Of a stretch of DNA of 64,000 bases, positions 45,636 to 57,545 are shown piece by piece. How positions within the stretch are numbered: the stretch's first letter is position 1; the number at the start of each line of letters is the position of its first letter. A program made the translations under genes and the position numbers. Origin of the DNA: Voacanga thouarsii (Eukaryota; Streptophyta; Magnoliopsida; Gentianales; Apocynaceae); the NCBI GenBank assembly GCA_026120185.1, contig JANUWF010000008.1, forward strand, positions 6,634,001 to 6,698,000. The letters run 5' to 3'. Below the pieces are notes generated by a model. The model was not told where the DNA came from, made no database searches, and was given only the letters and a program-made list of their open reading frames with translations.

Positions 45636-46255
45636 ACTATGTACTCAGTTTCAGTTGTAGAGTCGATAATAGCCTCTTGTTTGGAACTCTTCCAACTTAT
45701 TTCCCCTCCACACAGCATAAACACGTAGCCAGATTGTGATTTGGAATCATTTTTATCAGATTAAAAATTAGCATCAGTATTCCCGCTTACTTTCAAACCA
45801 TCTTCTCCACAAACCAAGGATATATCTTTTGTCCTTTATAAGTACTTAAGGATGTTCTTTACAGCCGCCCAATAACCCTTACCAAGATCAGATTAGTATC
45901 TACTCGTCAAACTTAGAGCACAGGATATATCAAGCCTCGTACAGATCATAGCATACATGATAAATCCAAATGCCGAAACATATGAAATCTTACTCATGTG
46001 ATCCCTTTCAACTTGTGTCTTAGGAAATATCGATTTTGAAAGGCTTATCCCATAAGACACGGGTAAGAATTCCTTTTTGGATTGATCCATGCTAAACCTC
46101 TTTAGCACTTTATCTATGTATGTAGACTGTGAAGACCCACCAACCTTTTTAACCTATCTCTATAGATCATAATTCCAAGAATATAGGTTGCTTCTCCAAG
46201 GTCTTTCATGGAGAATTTCTTAGACAACCAACTTTAACTGATTGAAGGATAGGTA

Positions 46256-46270
46256 CACTACAACAAAAGT
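46256..46270 (+). repeat. CACTA left terminal inverted repeat
   Basis: CACTACAACAAAAGT, immediately to the right of the truncated copia reverse transcriptase. Confidence 0.88.
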
Positions 46271-46279
46271 CTCTCATAA

Positions 46280-47010
46280 CTACACTTTTTTGACGTCACT
46301 AATTAAAAGTGTCCCTATAATAATGATATTCCCGACGTTTAGAATAAAATGTCGATAAATAAAAAATATAGCGTCATATTTAATTAAAGTGTCAGCATTT
46401 TATTTATTTTTCCGACATTAATGAAAATGCTCGTAATATTTTAAAAAAATATATTATAACTACACTTTTTTTACGTCATTAATTAAAAGTGTTCCTATAA
46501 TAATGATATTTCTGATGTTTAGAATAAAATGTCGACAAATAAAAAATGTAGCATCACTTTTTAATTAACATGTCGGCTTTTGATATATTTTCCCGACGTT
46601 AATGGAAATGCTTCGTAATATTAAAAAAAAAATCTATTCTAGCTATACTTTTTTTTATCATTAATTAAAGTGTCCCTATAATAATGATATTCTCAACGTT
46701 TAGAATAAAATGTCAACAAATAAAAACTATAGTGTCATTTTTTAATTAAACTATCGAGATTTTATATATTTTTCCCGATGTTAATGAAAAAGTGTCGTAA
46801 TATTTAAAAATAAAAAAATCTATTCTAAGTATACTTTTTTTACGTCATTAATTAAAAGTGTCTCTATAATAATGATATTTCCGACGTTTAGAATAAAATG
46901 TCAACAAATAAAAAATATAGCCGACATTAAAATTAATTGTCCTTATTCAAAAGAGATTTGTTGGCCGACATTAATTAAAAACATCACCATAAGATAAATA
47001 TTCTCGACAT
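46280..47010 (+). repeat. CACTA subterminal tandem repeats, about 180 bp each
   Basis: Four imperfect units start near 46280, 46458, 46639 and 46826. Each contains 'tatacttttttttacgtcat', 'aaagtgtccctataataatga' and 'gacgtttagaataaaatgtc' like blocks, with many short GACG/CGTC-type motifs in both orientations. Such subterminal arrays normally bind the element's TNPA-like protein. Degenerate pieces continue to about 47110. Confidence 0.85.
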
Positions 47011-47110
47011 TTAATATAAAGTATTGAATAATTAAAAATTTTGCTACATACAATAAAAGTGTCGACATATTCTATATATACCCGACCTTTGAAAAAAAGT
47101 GTCGGAATAT

Positions 47111-48096
47111 AACAATATTTTCTATATATATATATTTTTTTTGAAAGAGTAACAACATGTTTACTAATAAAATTTAAAATTTAAAATTTATAAAATGTCT
47201 CATTTAAAATTTTAAGAACATTTTTAATATAATTATCATACTTTTTTAAAAATCTACAATAACCACAAGTGTCTCCAAATAAAGATATTAAGTCTAAGCA
47301 GATTCAGTTGAAGTTTCAAAGATATGCTTTTAACCGTTAACAAAATAGAAAAGTAGAGTTAGCTGCCATAGAAGAAAACTCACTCCCTCTCTCACGCCCT
47401 TATCACCACCGTTGACTTATCAGTACTCTTTTGCATGGCCATCGCAGCTGTCGTAGAAGTACAAACGGCATCGTTACCACCACTGCGAACTATCACTACT
47501 CCTTTGCACCGCCATCGCAGCTACCATAGAAGTAAAACCAGCGTCGTTACCACCACCATTAGTACTGGAATCACCAGGTTGTTGGCCCATCACTATTGGG
47601 TGTTGCCCAAGTGGGCTACTGGAATTTGGTAGTGTAGCGATGAATGCGAAATCAGGTTATAGTCCTTTTTTTGATTTGAGCTTTCTGTGTTTCTCATTAT
47701 GATAGATAATGTGCCAGTCAGGATTTTGGTAGATACTGTGCTAAAGGGTATACACTATAGCTGCAGGCTCTGATCCTATCTGGGTTCGAATCTTTCTTGG
47801 ATAATTTCCTTTCATCAAGCTTAAAGTTCACATCTTTATGTATGTACATGTTGAGGATTTTGGTTTAAGACTACAGAGTTTTATCAATTGCTTGGTTTAA
47901 TTGGTTTGTATGGGGTCTTAAAGTAAGAGTCTGTAGGGGTTTCCATTTTTCTTGATTTAGTTGAGCTTTGAAATTTCAGCTTAGTTGAGTTTGTTCAGTT
48001 TACCTTAAATTGAAGTGGGATTGCTAGGTTTTAGAAATTGTGGAGGTCGGCTAGGTAGGTTCGGGTCAGGGTCATGGTGCGGGTGCGGGTGATGAA
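47111..48096 (+). other. CACTA interior, non-coding
   Basis: AT-rich start, then a GC-richer block (47380-47640) with a 73-bp imperfect tandem duplication (around 47426 and 47499: 'ttgcaccgccatcgcagct'-like). The ORF at 47435-47632 comes from this duplication and has no recognisable domain. The remaining sequence could be the upstream region or leader of the captured MACPF-like fragment. Confidence 0.5.
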
Positions 48097-48218
48097 ATGG
48101 AGAAAATGCAGCAGCTTTGCACACTGCTATTAATTTTGTGCAGGCACTTGGGAGGGGGTTTGATGTGAATTTTGATACCAGGTTACTCTACTACAAGGGA
48201 GTTACTGGTTCTAGGGCA
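48097..48218 (+). pseudogene. Captured fragment of a MACPF/CAD1-like gene start
   Basis: From about 48108 the plus strand encodes AAALHTAINFVQALGRGFDV, followed by NFDTRLLYYKGVTGSR, about 37 residues. This matches the extreme N-terminus of plant MACPF proteins of the CAD1 group, which have the pattern A-I-Q-A-L-G-R-G-F-D-V-x-x-D-x-R-L-L-Y-C-K-G. The conserved cysteine is tyrosine here. An ATG at 48097 is one base out of frame with this peptide, consistent with a single-base deletion in the leader codons. Similarity stops after GSR and no further exons were found. CAD1-type proteins restrain cell-death signalling in plants; this fragment has no function as written. It lies inside the CACTA element. 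Confidence 0.6.
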
Positions 48219-50278
48219 AAACTTTGTTCTTTTCTATGAAATGTAGCACAACAATAATGTTTTCTATGTTTGCCTATCTTTGACATGTATTTTACCTTGT
48301 TTGTATGATGTAGTTGATATTAAATGAGTAGTCATAAAGCTAAGTAACTTAATATTGGGAATATTAAGATAGTTTGTAGTAACACTAGTTTTTGAATTCT
48401 CAAAAACCAGTAACAGCCTAATCAATTAGTGGATGCATATTAGGAATAAACATCAGTTACTTAGTATTGGGAATGAACATGCAGACTGATGGTTATAATA
48501 CCTTCTATCTTATAACAATTAGTGTAGCATTGAACTTCTAAATTTTCTTAAGACTCCACTATATAACTTGTGAATCTCTGTCCCTATAGTATTTCCATAA
48601 CCATAATCCGTATGAGCTGACATTAAGACTACTACTTTTTGTCATAACTCTATACAACATTTTCTTCTAATCATGTTCCATTCTTTCCTCTTCATTTGAA
48701 TGTTGTATGTTTAAATTTTCCGTGTATGAGCTAATACAAATGTTACCGAAGATTTCAAGCACATATGCTCATATTGTGGTAAATGTGATTTTTGTATTAG
48801 GGCAGGAGCAACAGTCTTTGGCAACATTTGTACATATTAGAAAAAGGAAAGTTGGATATTGGGGCATGAGATAGTTCAAGCACATAAGCTCATATTGCTG
48901 CATTTTTCTAATATAGTAGATTGAACAACATCATACATTTTGGATGAGAAATTTATCCATCTTAGGAGACATCAGAATTTGTTTAGTCTCTCTTGCTGGA
49001 AATCATATAGGGCAAAACTTTGTTAGGCATTCTTGATTGTTTTCTCTATAAACCGGGAAGTAAAGAAAATCCACTTTAGATTTGCAGTCTCTTCATTCTA
49101 GCCATTGTCCAACTGATGTTACTTGTTGGATTTATGGTACATCTCTCCTTAAAAAGATCATGGATCTGTGTTCAACTCCTATTCATTTTTTTGTTGTTTT
49201 TTCCTTTTATTTATGGAACTTTTTAGTATATAGTTGATTTCCCTTCAGCTTATGAACAACCAATTTGAGTTATGAACTCATACACACTGTTGTTCTCATC
49301 TTTTGGTTGGTCATGATTTTTGTCTTGTTGTAATTGTTAGCTTATTTCTGCTGTCAAAGCTAGGGCAAAGAATCTAACAGTAGAAATTTTTAGCATTAGT
49401 CTTCTTTCTTCGAGTAAGACAGTTAACAGCCTAATCACTTAGGTTAAACATTATTTTTATCTGTTCTTTTTCAAGGCAAAATGTAGGAGAAATTACTTGT
49501 TTTCTGAAACCTACTAATTCTTTCGATTGTCCTTTACCTGCATTTGCATCTGCATCATTTCTTGCATTTATTTTAGGAAACTGGTATACTCTGGCAGGCG
49601 AAATTTGTTAGCAGATAAAAAGAGATAAACACATGTAGCTGCTATATTACCTCATCTTATACAATTGGGGTGCGATAGTTTTGTGGTACTTGGTACTAGC
49701 TTTTACATCACAAACTCTTTTCCATGAGGGGAAATGGTTGAAAAACAAACGAGAAGATAGTTCTCCAATACTAAGTACTACCTTTTGCATAGTTCTCTCA
49801 AGTCATAGATGTACAAAGTTGAATTCTTTGGAAAATGTTTTAGATTTTGAAAACATGGGGGATTGCATATTCACTTGATTCAAAGGTTTATTAAAGCTAA
49901 GTTTATGGGCACTTCAATTGGATGGGGAGTCAAAAGACATGCCACTATTGTCTCCACTCCATGGATGATGCCATTGTTTTAATAGTTTTTTTTTTTTTTT
50001 TAAAGAAAAGTTTCAACGATTCTTAATAGGTTATTTAATTTGGCTAATATCAAGGGAAACCACTTTGAATTCTCTACAATGTCCTCTACCCTCATCTATT
50101 ATTGTTATTGTGCTTCCCCCCATCTCCGTCGCCCCCCCCCATCTTTTTTGCATATTTGTTTATAAATATCAGTTCGTAGTGGATGCATATTGGGTATTAA
50201 TTTCTTTTGTTATTGAATAATTTCACTTGCCTAATTTCTGTATATGTGTACATGGAATAATCAGATAGCATCTACTCA
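48219..50278 (+). other. CACTA interior, intron-like non-coding
   Basis: T-rich, intron-like DNA without a convincing ORF. It may include intron sequence of the captured MACPF-like gene and the promoter region of the transposase. Homopolymer runs occur at about 49987-50002 (T) and 50131-50140 (C). No RNA gene was recognised. The ORF at 49681-49878 is not supported. Confidence 0.45.
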
Positions 50279-50844
50279 GGTGGATAAAAGTTGGATGAAA
50301 GGAGTCTAGATCGGGCAAATGTTAATTTGATGGAGTTAATAATTTTATCAAATTTGGACTTTTGAAAGCAGCCACCGATGGAGCAATTTATTGTCCATGT
50401 AGGATATGTTTTAATAGGTTCTCAATGGATTCAAAAACCATTCATGAGCACTTGTTATGGAATGGTATAATAGACGGTTATGATAACTGGTTATTTCATG
50501 AAGAATCCATTTTTTCATCCTCAAATAAACGACCTAATTCGATTAATCCAACTATTAGTAGTGTGCCATCAAGATTGGACGGGGAATATGAAATGCGAGG
50601 ACTTCTTCAAGATGCATTAGGAATTCTACCAGAATAAGAAAATAATGAGAACTCAAATGCTAATAATGAAGCTTATGCAGCAATGAGTCCACGCACCGAT
50701 ATGCAACATTTGAAGATCATATACATGACAATCCTCCTAATAGCTCATCATCTTCAAATGATGATAGAATTCGATTCAAAAACCTATTGCAAGATTGTGA
50801 TCAGGAATTATATCCATGTTGTAAAAATTTTTCAAGAATATCAC
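50279..50844 (+). pseudogene. CACTA TNP2 transposase, N-terminal part
   Basis: Begins VDKSWMKG near 50279, the usual start of plant TNP2/TNPD transposases (MDKSWM). After a small frameshift it reads GVNNFIKFGLLKAATDGAIY, then CPCRICFNRFSMDSKTIHEH and LLWNGIIDGYDNWLFHEE, the N-terminal transposase-associated zinc-finger-like domain. A stop follows LGILPE (TAA at 50635-50637). The continuation SSSSNDDRIRFKNLLQDCDQ and ELYPCCKNFSRISH leads to the C2 insertion at 50850. The product would bind and cut element ends. It is broken by stops and by 6.7 kb of retrotransposon. Confidence 0.82.
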
Positions 50845-50849
50845 ATATT

Positions 50850-50969
50850 TGTTCTGTATCTCAGGCTCGTATCCTATACGATGCAGTGGAAAATAAAACG
50901 AGATACCATCTCAGGACCCGCATATGTGTGAAAAATAAGACATAAAGATAATAAAGGTAGCAACCTTTT
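50850..50969 (-). repeat. C2 3' LTR remnant
   Basis: TGTTCTGTATCTCAGG and the next 100 bp match the start of the right LTR (55810-55930). At 'caacctttt' (50961-50969) the sequence switches to reverse transcriptase. The intact copia copy C1 has the same 'caacctttt' in its reverse transcriptase (46140), pointing to a microhomology-mediated deletion. Confidence 0.85.
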
Positions 50970-51600
50970 GGATCTATCTCTATAGATCCTTATTCCGAGA
51001 ATATAGGTTGCTTCTCCAAGGTCTTTCATGGAGAATTGTTTGGACAACTAAACTTTAACTGTTTGCAAGACAGGTATATCATTTCCTATTAGCAATATGT
51101 CATCTACATAAAGCAGTAAAAAAATGATTGCACTCCCACTAACCTTCTTGTATACACAAGGCTCATCTATGTTTTGAATGAAATCAAACTCTTTGATTGT
51201 TTCATCAAAATGGATGTTCCAACTCCTAAAAGCTTACTTAAGTCCATAAATGGACCTTTGCAGCTTGCACACCTTTGTGCTATCACTGGATGTGAAACCC
51301 TTAGGTTGTGTCATATACACTTCCTCAATCATATTTCTATTTAGGAAAGTTGTTTTCACATCCATTTGCTAAATCTCATAATCATGATGAGCAACAATGG
51401 CTAGGAGTATCCTGTTGGATTTCAACATGGCTACTAGCGAGAAGGTTCCATCATAGTCAATACCATATTGTTGACGATAACCCTTTACCACTAGTCATGC
51501 TTTATAGGTAACTAAGTTACCATCCATGTCCATTTTCTTCTTGAAAACCCACTTGCACCCAATAGGTTTAATTCCTTTGGGTGGATCAACCAAAGTCTAT
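50970..51600 (-). pseudogene. pol: C2 reverse transcriptase
   Basis: The minus strand reads GVKWVFKKKMDMDG, IWQMDVKTTFLN, KVCKLQRSIYGLKQ and the catalytic FLLLYVDDILLIGND near 51080-51125, then FSMKDLGEATYILGI. The Y-V-D-D active site is intact. Stops and frameshifts lie between the blocks, and no complete frame survives. RNase H is missing through the deletion at 50969. Confidence 0.85.
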
Positions 51601-52489
51601 ACTTGGTTGTCGTACATAGAATCCATCTCTGACTTCATGGCCTCAAGCCATTTGCCAGATTCTGAACTGTTCAAAACATCCTTGTAGTTAGTAGGCTCAT
51701 CTTCATCTTTGAGCAATACGTCATTGTGGTCACTAATGAGAAATCCATATCTCTCAGGTGCCATACGTATCCTACTAGATCTATGAGGCTGTTGTGTATT
51801 AGAAGGTTATCTATTCTCTCAATAGATGTGGGGTTAGATGGTTGATCCTCATTTGTTTAATCTTTATGAACTTCACTAAGTTCAATCTTACTCCAACTGT
51901 CCCCTCTGAACATGTGCTCATTCTCTAAGAAGACGGCATGCTTCGAAATAAACAATTTATTTTTGGAAGGTAGGTAAAAGTAATATCTGAAAAATTCTTT
52001 TAGATATCCTACAAACAAACACTTGTCAGACTTACTATCAAGTTTGTCTGACTGTGGCCTTTAACAAAGGCAGGACAACCCCATACTCGCAAATGAGATA
52101 ATTTTAGTTTCTTACCAAAGAACATCTCAAGCGGGGTAGCATTAACCGATTTTGTCGGAACTCCATTTAGTATACAAACAGAAGTCTCTAGTGTATACCC
52201 CAAAACGATTTTGGCAGGTTTATAGAAGCCATCATGGTCCATACCATGTCTAGAAGGGTTTGATTCATTCTCTCATATACACCGTTATGTTGAGGTGTAT
52301 ATGGTGGAGTCCATTGAGATAATATCCCATTATCTCTAAGATAACTCAGAAACTCTTAGCTTAAGTATTCTCCTCCTCAATCAGATCTTAGAGTTTTAAT
52401 ACTTTTGCCAAGTAGTTTTTCTATTTCATTTTTGAAGTCTTTGAACCTTTCAAAGGCCTCAAATTTGTATTGCATTAAATACAAAATAT
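51601..52489 (-). pseudogene. pol: C2 integrase C-terminal part, decayed
   Basis: Contains VNATPLEMFFGKKLKLSHL and RVWGCPAFVKGHSQTN (complement of 52009-52242), the conserved tail of copia integrase. The linker to reverse transcriptase follows, with several frameshifts. The plus-strand segment 52250-52490 still resembles the central integrase core in reverse but is frame-broken. Confidence 0.72.
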
Positions 52490-53668
52490 TCATATTGTGA
52501 GAAAATCATCGATAAAGGTTATGAAATAGTTATAACCTCCTCTTGCTTGTATTAACATTGGGCCGCATACATTAGAATGTATGAGTTCTAATAACTTCTT
52601 GGCCCGTTCTCCTTTTCCTGAAAAAGGAGTTTTAGTCATTTTACCTAGTAAACAATACTCGCATGTGCTATATGATTCATAATCAAATGACCCTATGTCA
52701 CTAAGCTTGTGTAACTTAGAAACACGATTTTTGTTTACATGGCCCAAACGACAATGCCATAAGTAAGAGGTGTTAGAGTTATCCATTTTAGGTTTCTTAT
52801 TGTTTATATTGAGAATTGGATTATCCAAATCTAGAACATATAAACCATTAACCAAAGTTGCTGAACCATAGTGAATATCATTCAAAGAAAAAGAACAACA
52901 TTTATTCTTAAATATTAAATGAAATCCACATAAGTCTAAACACAAAACTGAGATAATATTTTTCATTAAAACTGGTGCATAATAATAGTTTTGCAGTTCT
53001 AGAATTAATCCTGAAGGCAGGTTCAGCTCATATGTCCCCATAGCAAGTGCAGCAACCTTTGCCCCATTTGCAGTACGTAGGTCCACATCGTCTTTCTCTA
53101 GCCTTCTACTGCTCTTTAGTCTCTGTAAGTTATTGCACAAATGAGATCTACATCCGGTATCTAATACCCATATCTCATTTCTAAAGGTAGTATTTATCTC
53201 AATCATAAACATGCCCACAGTAAAAGTAGAAGTGCTTGTAAGATTCTCCTTCAGCTTCTTGTCCTTAATGGTCTCCAAGTAGGCTTTGCAGTTGCGCCTC
53301 CAATGGCCAATCTTTCTACAATGATGGTATGGGCCCTTTACAGCTGCGTCTTTCTTGTTCACACCACATTTGGGCTTCATAGGAGCCTTCTTCTTCTTCT
53401 TTAGAACTTTCTTCTTAGAAGAGGAAGATTCTACCATTAAAACTGCATTAGAATCCTTCTTTATAGAGGACTCCGTAGTTTTGAGAAGATTGATCAATTC
53501 AGGAATGGTGGACTCAATCTTGTTCATCTGATAGTTAATCACAAATTGTGAGAAACTATTAGGCAAAGTTTGTAGAATTAAGTCAACACTTAAGTCATGA
53601 TCCATTGCAAACCCGAGAGATCCAAGCTTCTCTATCAAGCCCAGCATCTTCAGCTCATGATTGGCCAC
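52490..53668 (-). pseudogene. pol: C2 gag-protease-integrase open frame
   Basis: Long frame of 392 codons. Gag part: MANHELKMLGLIEKLGSLGF, SVDLILQTLPNSFSQFVINY. A zinc knuckle has lost its first cysteine (YHHCRKIGHWRRNC). Protease: EIWVLDTGCRSHLCN with the D-T-G active site. Integrase zinc domain: LWHCRLGHVNKNRVSKL and CEYCLLGKMTKTPF. The integrase core starts LLELIHSNVCGPM, where copia elements normally have H-S-D: the first catalytic aspartate is asparagine. It ends at NYFITFIDDFLTI with a stop. It would have made the particle, protease and part of integrase. Confidence 0.9.
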
Positions 53669-53677
53669 AGAAGAACC

Positions 53678-53971
53678 CTATACCATTTTACAACGAAATA
53701 GTTGCTTCGAGATCTCATATCTCTTAGTTCTGGCTTGGGCATCAAACAGCTCTCGAAAATGTAGTATAATCGAATGAGCATCTATATACTCGTGTTGTAT
53801 TTGTAACTCGGGAGTCATGGATGCCAGCATAATACATGATGTTGTATCACTATCCTCCTTGTGCCTCTTATAGATAGCATGCTCATCAACATGAGCATCT
53901 TGAGCTGGTGGTGGTGGAATAGGAGCATCTAACACGTAGAACAACATTTCCGATTTGAGAACGATTCTCAA
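53678..53971 (-). pseudogene. gag: C2 gag N-terminal part
   Basis: TTSCIMLASMTPELQIQHEY, HFRELFDAQARTKRYEISKQ and LFRCKM belong to the N-terminal copia Gag domain. A TAG two codons after RCKMV (before EGS-like sequence) separates it from the main frame at 53668. The upstream start is uncertain. Confidence 0.8.
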
Positions 53972-55796
53972 GTTTCTATACCAGTCGAGATAGTTTGATT
54001 CGGTTTGTTGGTTTCCAAGATGCTACTACGTAAGTTCAAGTTTGTTGATATGATGCAAGTGACCTAGATGTAAAGATAGAGAGCATTAGATACTTGTATA
54101 TGCACATGATATGCAAATAATTAGGACTTTAATTAAACGCAATTTTACTCCACTATTTTACTCAAACCAATAGCCCCCACTACTGATTCGGGAAAGCCCG
54201 TTGGAAGCTTTCCTAGTGGACCGGTATCCAAATTTCTCAAGAATAACCTTGGGTTTACCCAACAAGCCACCCTTAAGTTCATTGGTAGGTATCCAATACC
54301 AATTACATTGTACGTAATTACCGGATCATTGGGTGATTAACAGCTTTTAATCTTAAAGCCTTTTGGGCTACCCCAACTTTCCTCTAAATTTCTTTATACT
54401 TGAGTTTACCCAACCGGGATAAAGAATTTAGTTAAACCCGACCCATTAATCAGGAATTTAATTCCATAGCTGGAACATATCCAATGTCAAGTAAGCTTGG
54501 GTTTGCCCAACAACCTAGTCTCGAAAAAGGACTTTTGTTCTTACTATATTAACGGAAGGAATTAGGTTTAATATTAATTGAGGAATTTGTTCCTTTTAGT
54601 GATTTCATTGAATGCAATGCATAAAAAATCAATAAATCATATAATTGATAATCATGGTAATAAAGCGATTACATGGTATGGTTATGGACTTTACCCTAAA
54701 TTAATTTCTTTGAGCCATAAAAGAATTTAATATTGTTAACCCTATATGTTCATGCATGATTTAAGTAGAAGGTCTTACCTTCTCGCCTTGTTTTGGTTGC
54801 CATCTCCAGAATAAAATAATTCTACTCCTATCTAACCTATGTAAACTAATTAAATAATTTCCTAAAGAGAGAAAACCTCGAGTTACATTTGAGGGGAGTT
54901 AGATGAGAAGAGAATTACACAAGAATTCTATCGAAGGCAGGACACGCAGCCCTATTTCATAAAAAACCAAAATTTTAAAATGCATGAACATATATAATTG
55001 GTTTTAGTCCATAACCATCCACCATGCCGTTGACTATAATTAAACAAAATAAACATATACTTTTTATTATTCCAAAATCACTATTTTGGAAAAATAAAAC
55101 AAATTCTAAAATCAATATTTTAGAAAAGTACATTAATTTTAAATTTTCAAAATCACTATTTTGAAAAATAAAATTGTTTGTCTCAAAACTAATTTTGAGA
55201 AAATGCTTTTAGGTCCCGTCTCCGGCAATGAAAACGGCAGTCCCAAAAACCGGCATCAGCTTTGTTCTGGTTTTTAAAAAAAAAATTTCTCTTCCAAAAA
55301 TATTTTTTGGACATCGCGAATAGAATAGAACTGGCGCCGGTTTGGAGGCCAGAGCCGATGCCGGCTGTAGTCGGGAAGTGGCTGCGATTTTTCAGAAAAA
55401 TTTTCCAAAAATAGTTTCTGGTGCACTAATCTTCTACAACAAATTAGTGAGGACAATTCTCAGCAAAATTTTCTATTTTGAAGCTCAAAACAATAACTAA
55501 TTTGTATGAGCTAAAACAAAACAAAACAAAAAATCAAATTCACAAGATGAAACGGAGGGCAACAACCATGTTTAAGAAAATGTTTTTTCGCAGAAAATTT
55601 TCAGCACATAAAGAAAGCACCTTTCTAAATATGCTACAACTTTTACACAATCATATTGTGCTACAGACCCAACCCGTAAAGCTCGAAACGATTTCGACTC
55701 GAGTGAAAATGATTTTCAAAGTGAACAAGGACAAACACGAATACATGAAAATAGTTTTTCATGCTAAAACAATATCCGTAGAACACACATAGCATG
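53972..55796 (-). other. C2 gag leader and untranslated region
   Basis: The stretch from the gag start to the primer site shows no further gene. It has repeated 'gggtttacccaac' blocks (about 54245-54520) and a block of alternating 'ttttggaaaaataaaa'-like repeats (55070-55200). The ORFs at 55274-55456, 55478-55792 and 55661-55897 are not supported. Confidence 0.5.
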
Positions 55797-55808
55797 GCTC
55801 TGATACCA
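55797..55808 (-). other. C2 primer-binding site (initiator tRNA-Met type)
   Basis: The complement of gctctgatacca is TGGTATCAGAGC, one base from the 5' LTR. Confidence 0.92.
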
Positions 55809-55809
55809 C

Positions 55810-57540
55810 TGTTGGGTATCTCAGGCTCGTATCCTATACAGCGCAGCAGAAAATAAAACGAGATACCATCCCAGACTTGCTTATGTGTGGAAAACAAGAC
55901 GTAAAGATAATAAAGGTAGGAACTTTTTACCTTTGTTTGATCGTCCGAAGAACAAAAATTTCTTCTTCAAGTTAAGGCGTGATCCAGCAATCCTCTTGAT
56001 CCAACTTGATGAGAGTGGAACGTCTAACTACTATAATCACAATGTGTGATTATCTCTAACAGTAATCCACATAGAGGAATACTCAAGCACCAAAATTTCC
56101 TGTGCTAGTAGAAAAAATTGGCGGCTAGGGCTGTTTTACATTTTCAGTAAAACGAGAAAGAGAGAGAAGAACGTTGGTTGTGTGTCTAGGGTTGGAGATT
56201 TCGTATGTTGAGTGTCAGCTAGGGTTTCGTGTCCCTTCTATATGTTACACGAAATACTTGCTGAAAAATCCTCCATCCCAGAATTCTAAAATAGTTAGAA
56301 TTCCATAATTGTAATTGGAAACATCAAATTCTCACAATTACAATTTGGACCACAAATGATAACTAATTATAATTTGTCCACAACAACTTCTCTTTCTCTC
56401 AATTAACCCCACTATGTTATCCAATAATATCAAGTATATAATCCTCTATTGTGTGTGACTTATTAGGTTTCCTAGTCAATTGGTAGAGAACATGAATTAA
56501 TCCAAACGTCTTTGAGATTAATAATTTATAATTAATTAGAATTAATCCTATTAATTCTAATCAGGATTGGTGTATTAATTCATCAATTAATAAACTCATA
56601 TTCCCAGATCATGAGCGGTATTTAGCAACACATCATGACCATCTAAGAGTCCAGGAAGTCAAGTGGCTTGACATGAACTCTTCAATAACAAACTTCAGTG
56701 CAATTAACTCATTTCACTATACAATATCTCATTCGGTTTGGAGTATGGAATTAGTGCCAACTCCCTCTAGAATTAATTCTAGCCCGAATATAATAGTACT
56801 TGTACCAGGAACCTACTACTCTAGATGTGTATCAATTGGAACTATTTCCAATACACAATCGCCTTGGCCAAGGACTTCTCGAGTAGTAATTCCTACAAGT
56901 GGCCGTGAGATATTTGCCCCTACTATTAGGAGTGGTGAATCCTTTATTGACTCTCTCAACTACTTTCGTTTATCTCAAAATGTACCCAATATCCATCCCA
57001 TAGGCGACCCTCGATTGAGCTCCGGAGATTGGAATCAAGGTATAATGCTCAGCAAACAAAGTACCTTAGAGATTTCAAGTCTAAGGATACTTACACGTTT
57101 GCTATATTGAGATTATATTACTAGCACTAAATAGTTATTTATGTGATTATCTCAAAGTTAAGTCATCCAATGAACTTATTCTATTAACAAGCATCCATGT
57201 GTTAACTTTGAGTATCTCAATACTCATGAATATGAGAACCACTTCCTGATCAAATCAGGAAGTTTAACACATGCTAGTCTTAACGCATTAATGATGTCCT
57301 GTCTTATTAATACTATGACTAGGGTTTATTTAAGTACTAACACTATACAGTGTAGTAGGAATCTCATATCATGATCTCTATCATGATTTCCTTAACACAG
57401 TATTGTATTAGGGATTTTATCGAACAGTTATATTACTTAAAAGTAAACAAAAGAAAATGTAAGATAAATAATGTCTTTTATGAAAATAAAATGTGTCTAT
57501 ACAATGTACAAGTGATTGCCTCTAGGGCACAACACTAACA
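55810..57540 (-). repeat. C2 5' LTR (1731 bp)
   Basis: Begins TGTTGGGTATCTCAGG and ends GGGCACAACACTAACA. It is closely related to the C1 LTR over its outer two thirds. The ORF at 56673-57110 is LTR sequence. Confidence 0.93.
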
Positions 57541-57545
57541 ATATT

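Larger units (their letters stand above)
42072..46255 (-). mobile_element. C1: Ty1/copia element, 3' LTR and pol end, cut by CACTA
   Basis: Minus-strand copia element. Its 3' LTR (42072-43754) is followed by RNase H and reverse-transcriptase sequence up to 46255, where the CACTA element begins. T3 is inserted in the RNase H region. The preceding AATTG (42067-42071) would be its target duplication, but the other end lies outside the window. It is the same broad family as C2: the LTRs end identically (GGCACAACACTAACA-like) and share long stretches such as the 'catgagcggtatttagcaa' block. Confidence 0.82.
43755..46255 (-). pseudogene. pol: C1 RNase H and reverse transcriptase end
   Basis: Once T3 is removed, the minus strand reads continuously across 45641 and 44099 as [18 protein letters not shown], then VISEVAKEVIWIKK, the copia RNase H core. 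This confirms the precise insertion site of T3. Further left, the sequence toward the LTR corresponds to the end of RNase H (YCDNNGAI-like). To the right, 45893-46108 encodes the tail of reverse transcriptase (MDQSKKEFLPVSYGISLSKS, MSKISYVSAFGFIMYAMICT), and 46140-46255 encodes KKFSMKDLGEATYILGI. Stops and frameshifts are frequent. Confidence 0.8.
50850..57540 (-). mobile_element. C2: Ty1/copia element with internal deletion, in TNP2
   Basis: 6691-bp copia element with a perfect ATATT target duplication (50845-50849 and 57541-57545) inside the transposase coding region. The right LTR (5') is complete at 55810-57540 (1731 bp). The left (3') LTR is reduced to its terminal ~120 bp (50850-50969) and joined directly to reverse transcriptase, so most of the 3' LTR and RNase H are deleted. 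Gag, protease and integrase are recognisable between. Confidence 0.92.

Noticed and set aside
47435..47632. ORF rich in Thr, Ser and Arg in the CACTA interior
   Set aside because: Produced by a 73-bp tandem duplication; no domain and no splice or start context.
49681..49878. 65-codon ORF upstream of the transposase
   Set aside because: No similarity recognised; T-rich intron-like surroundings.
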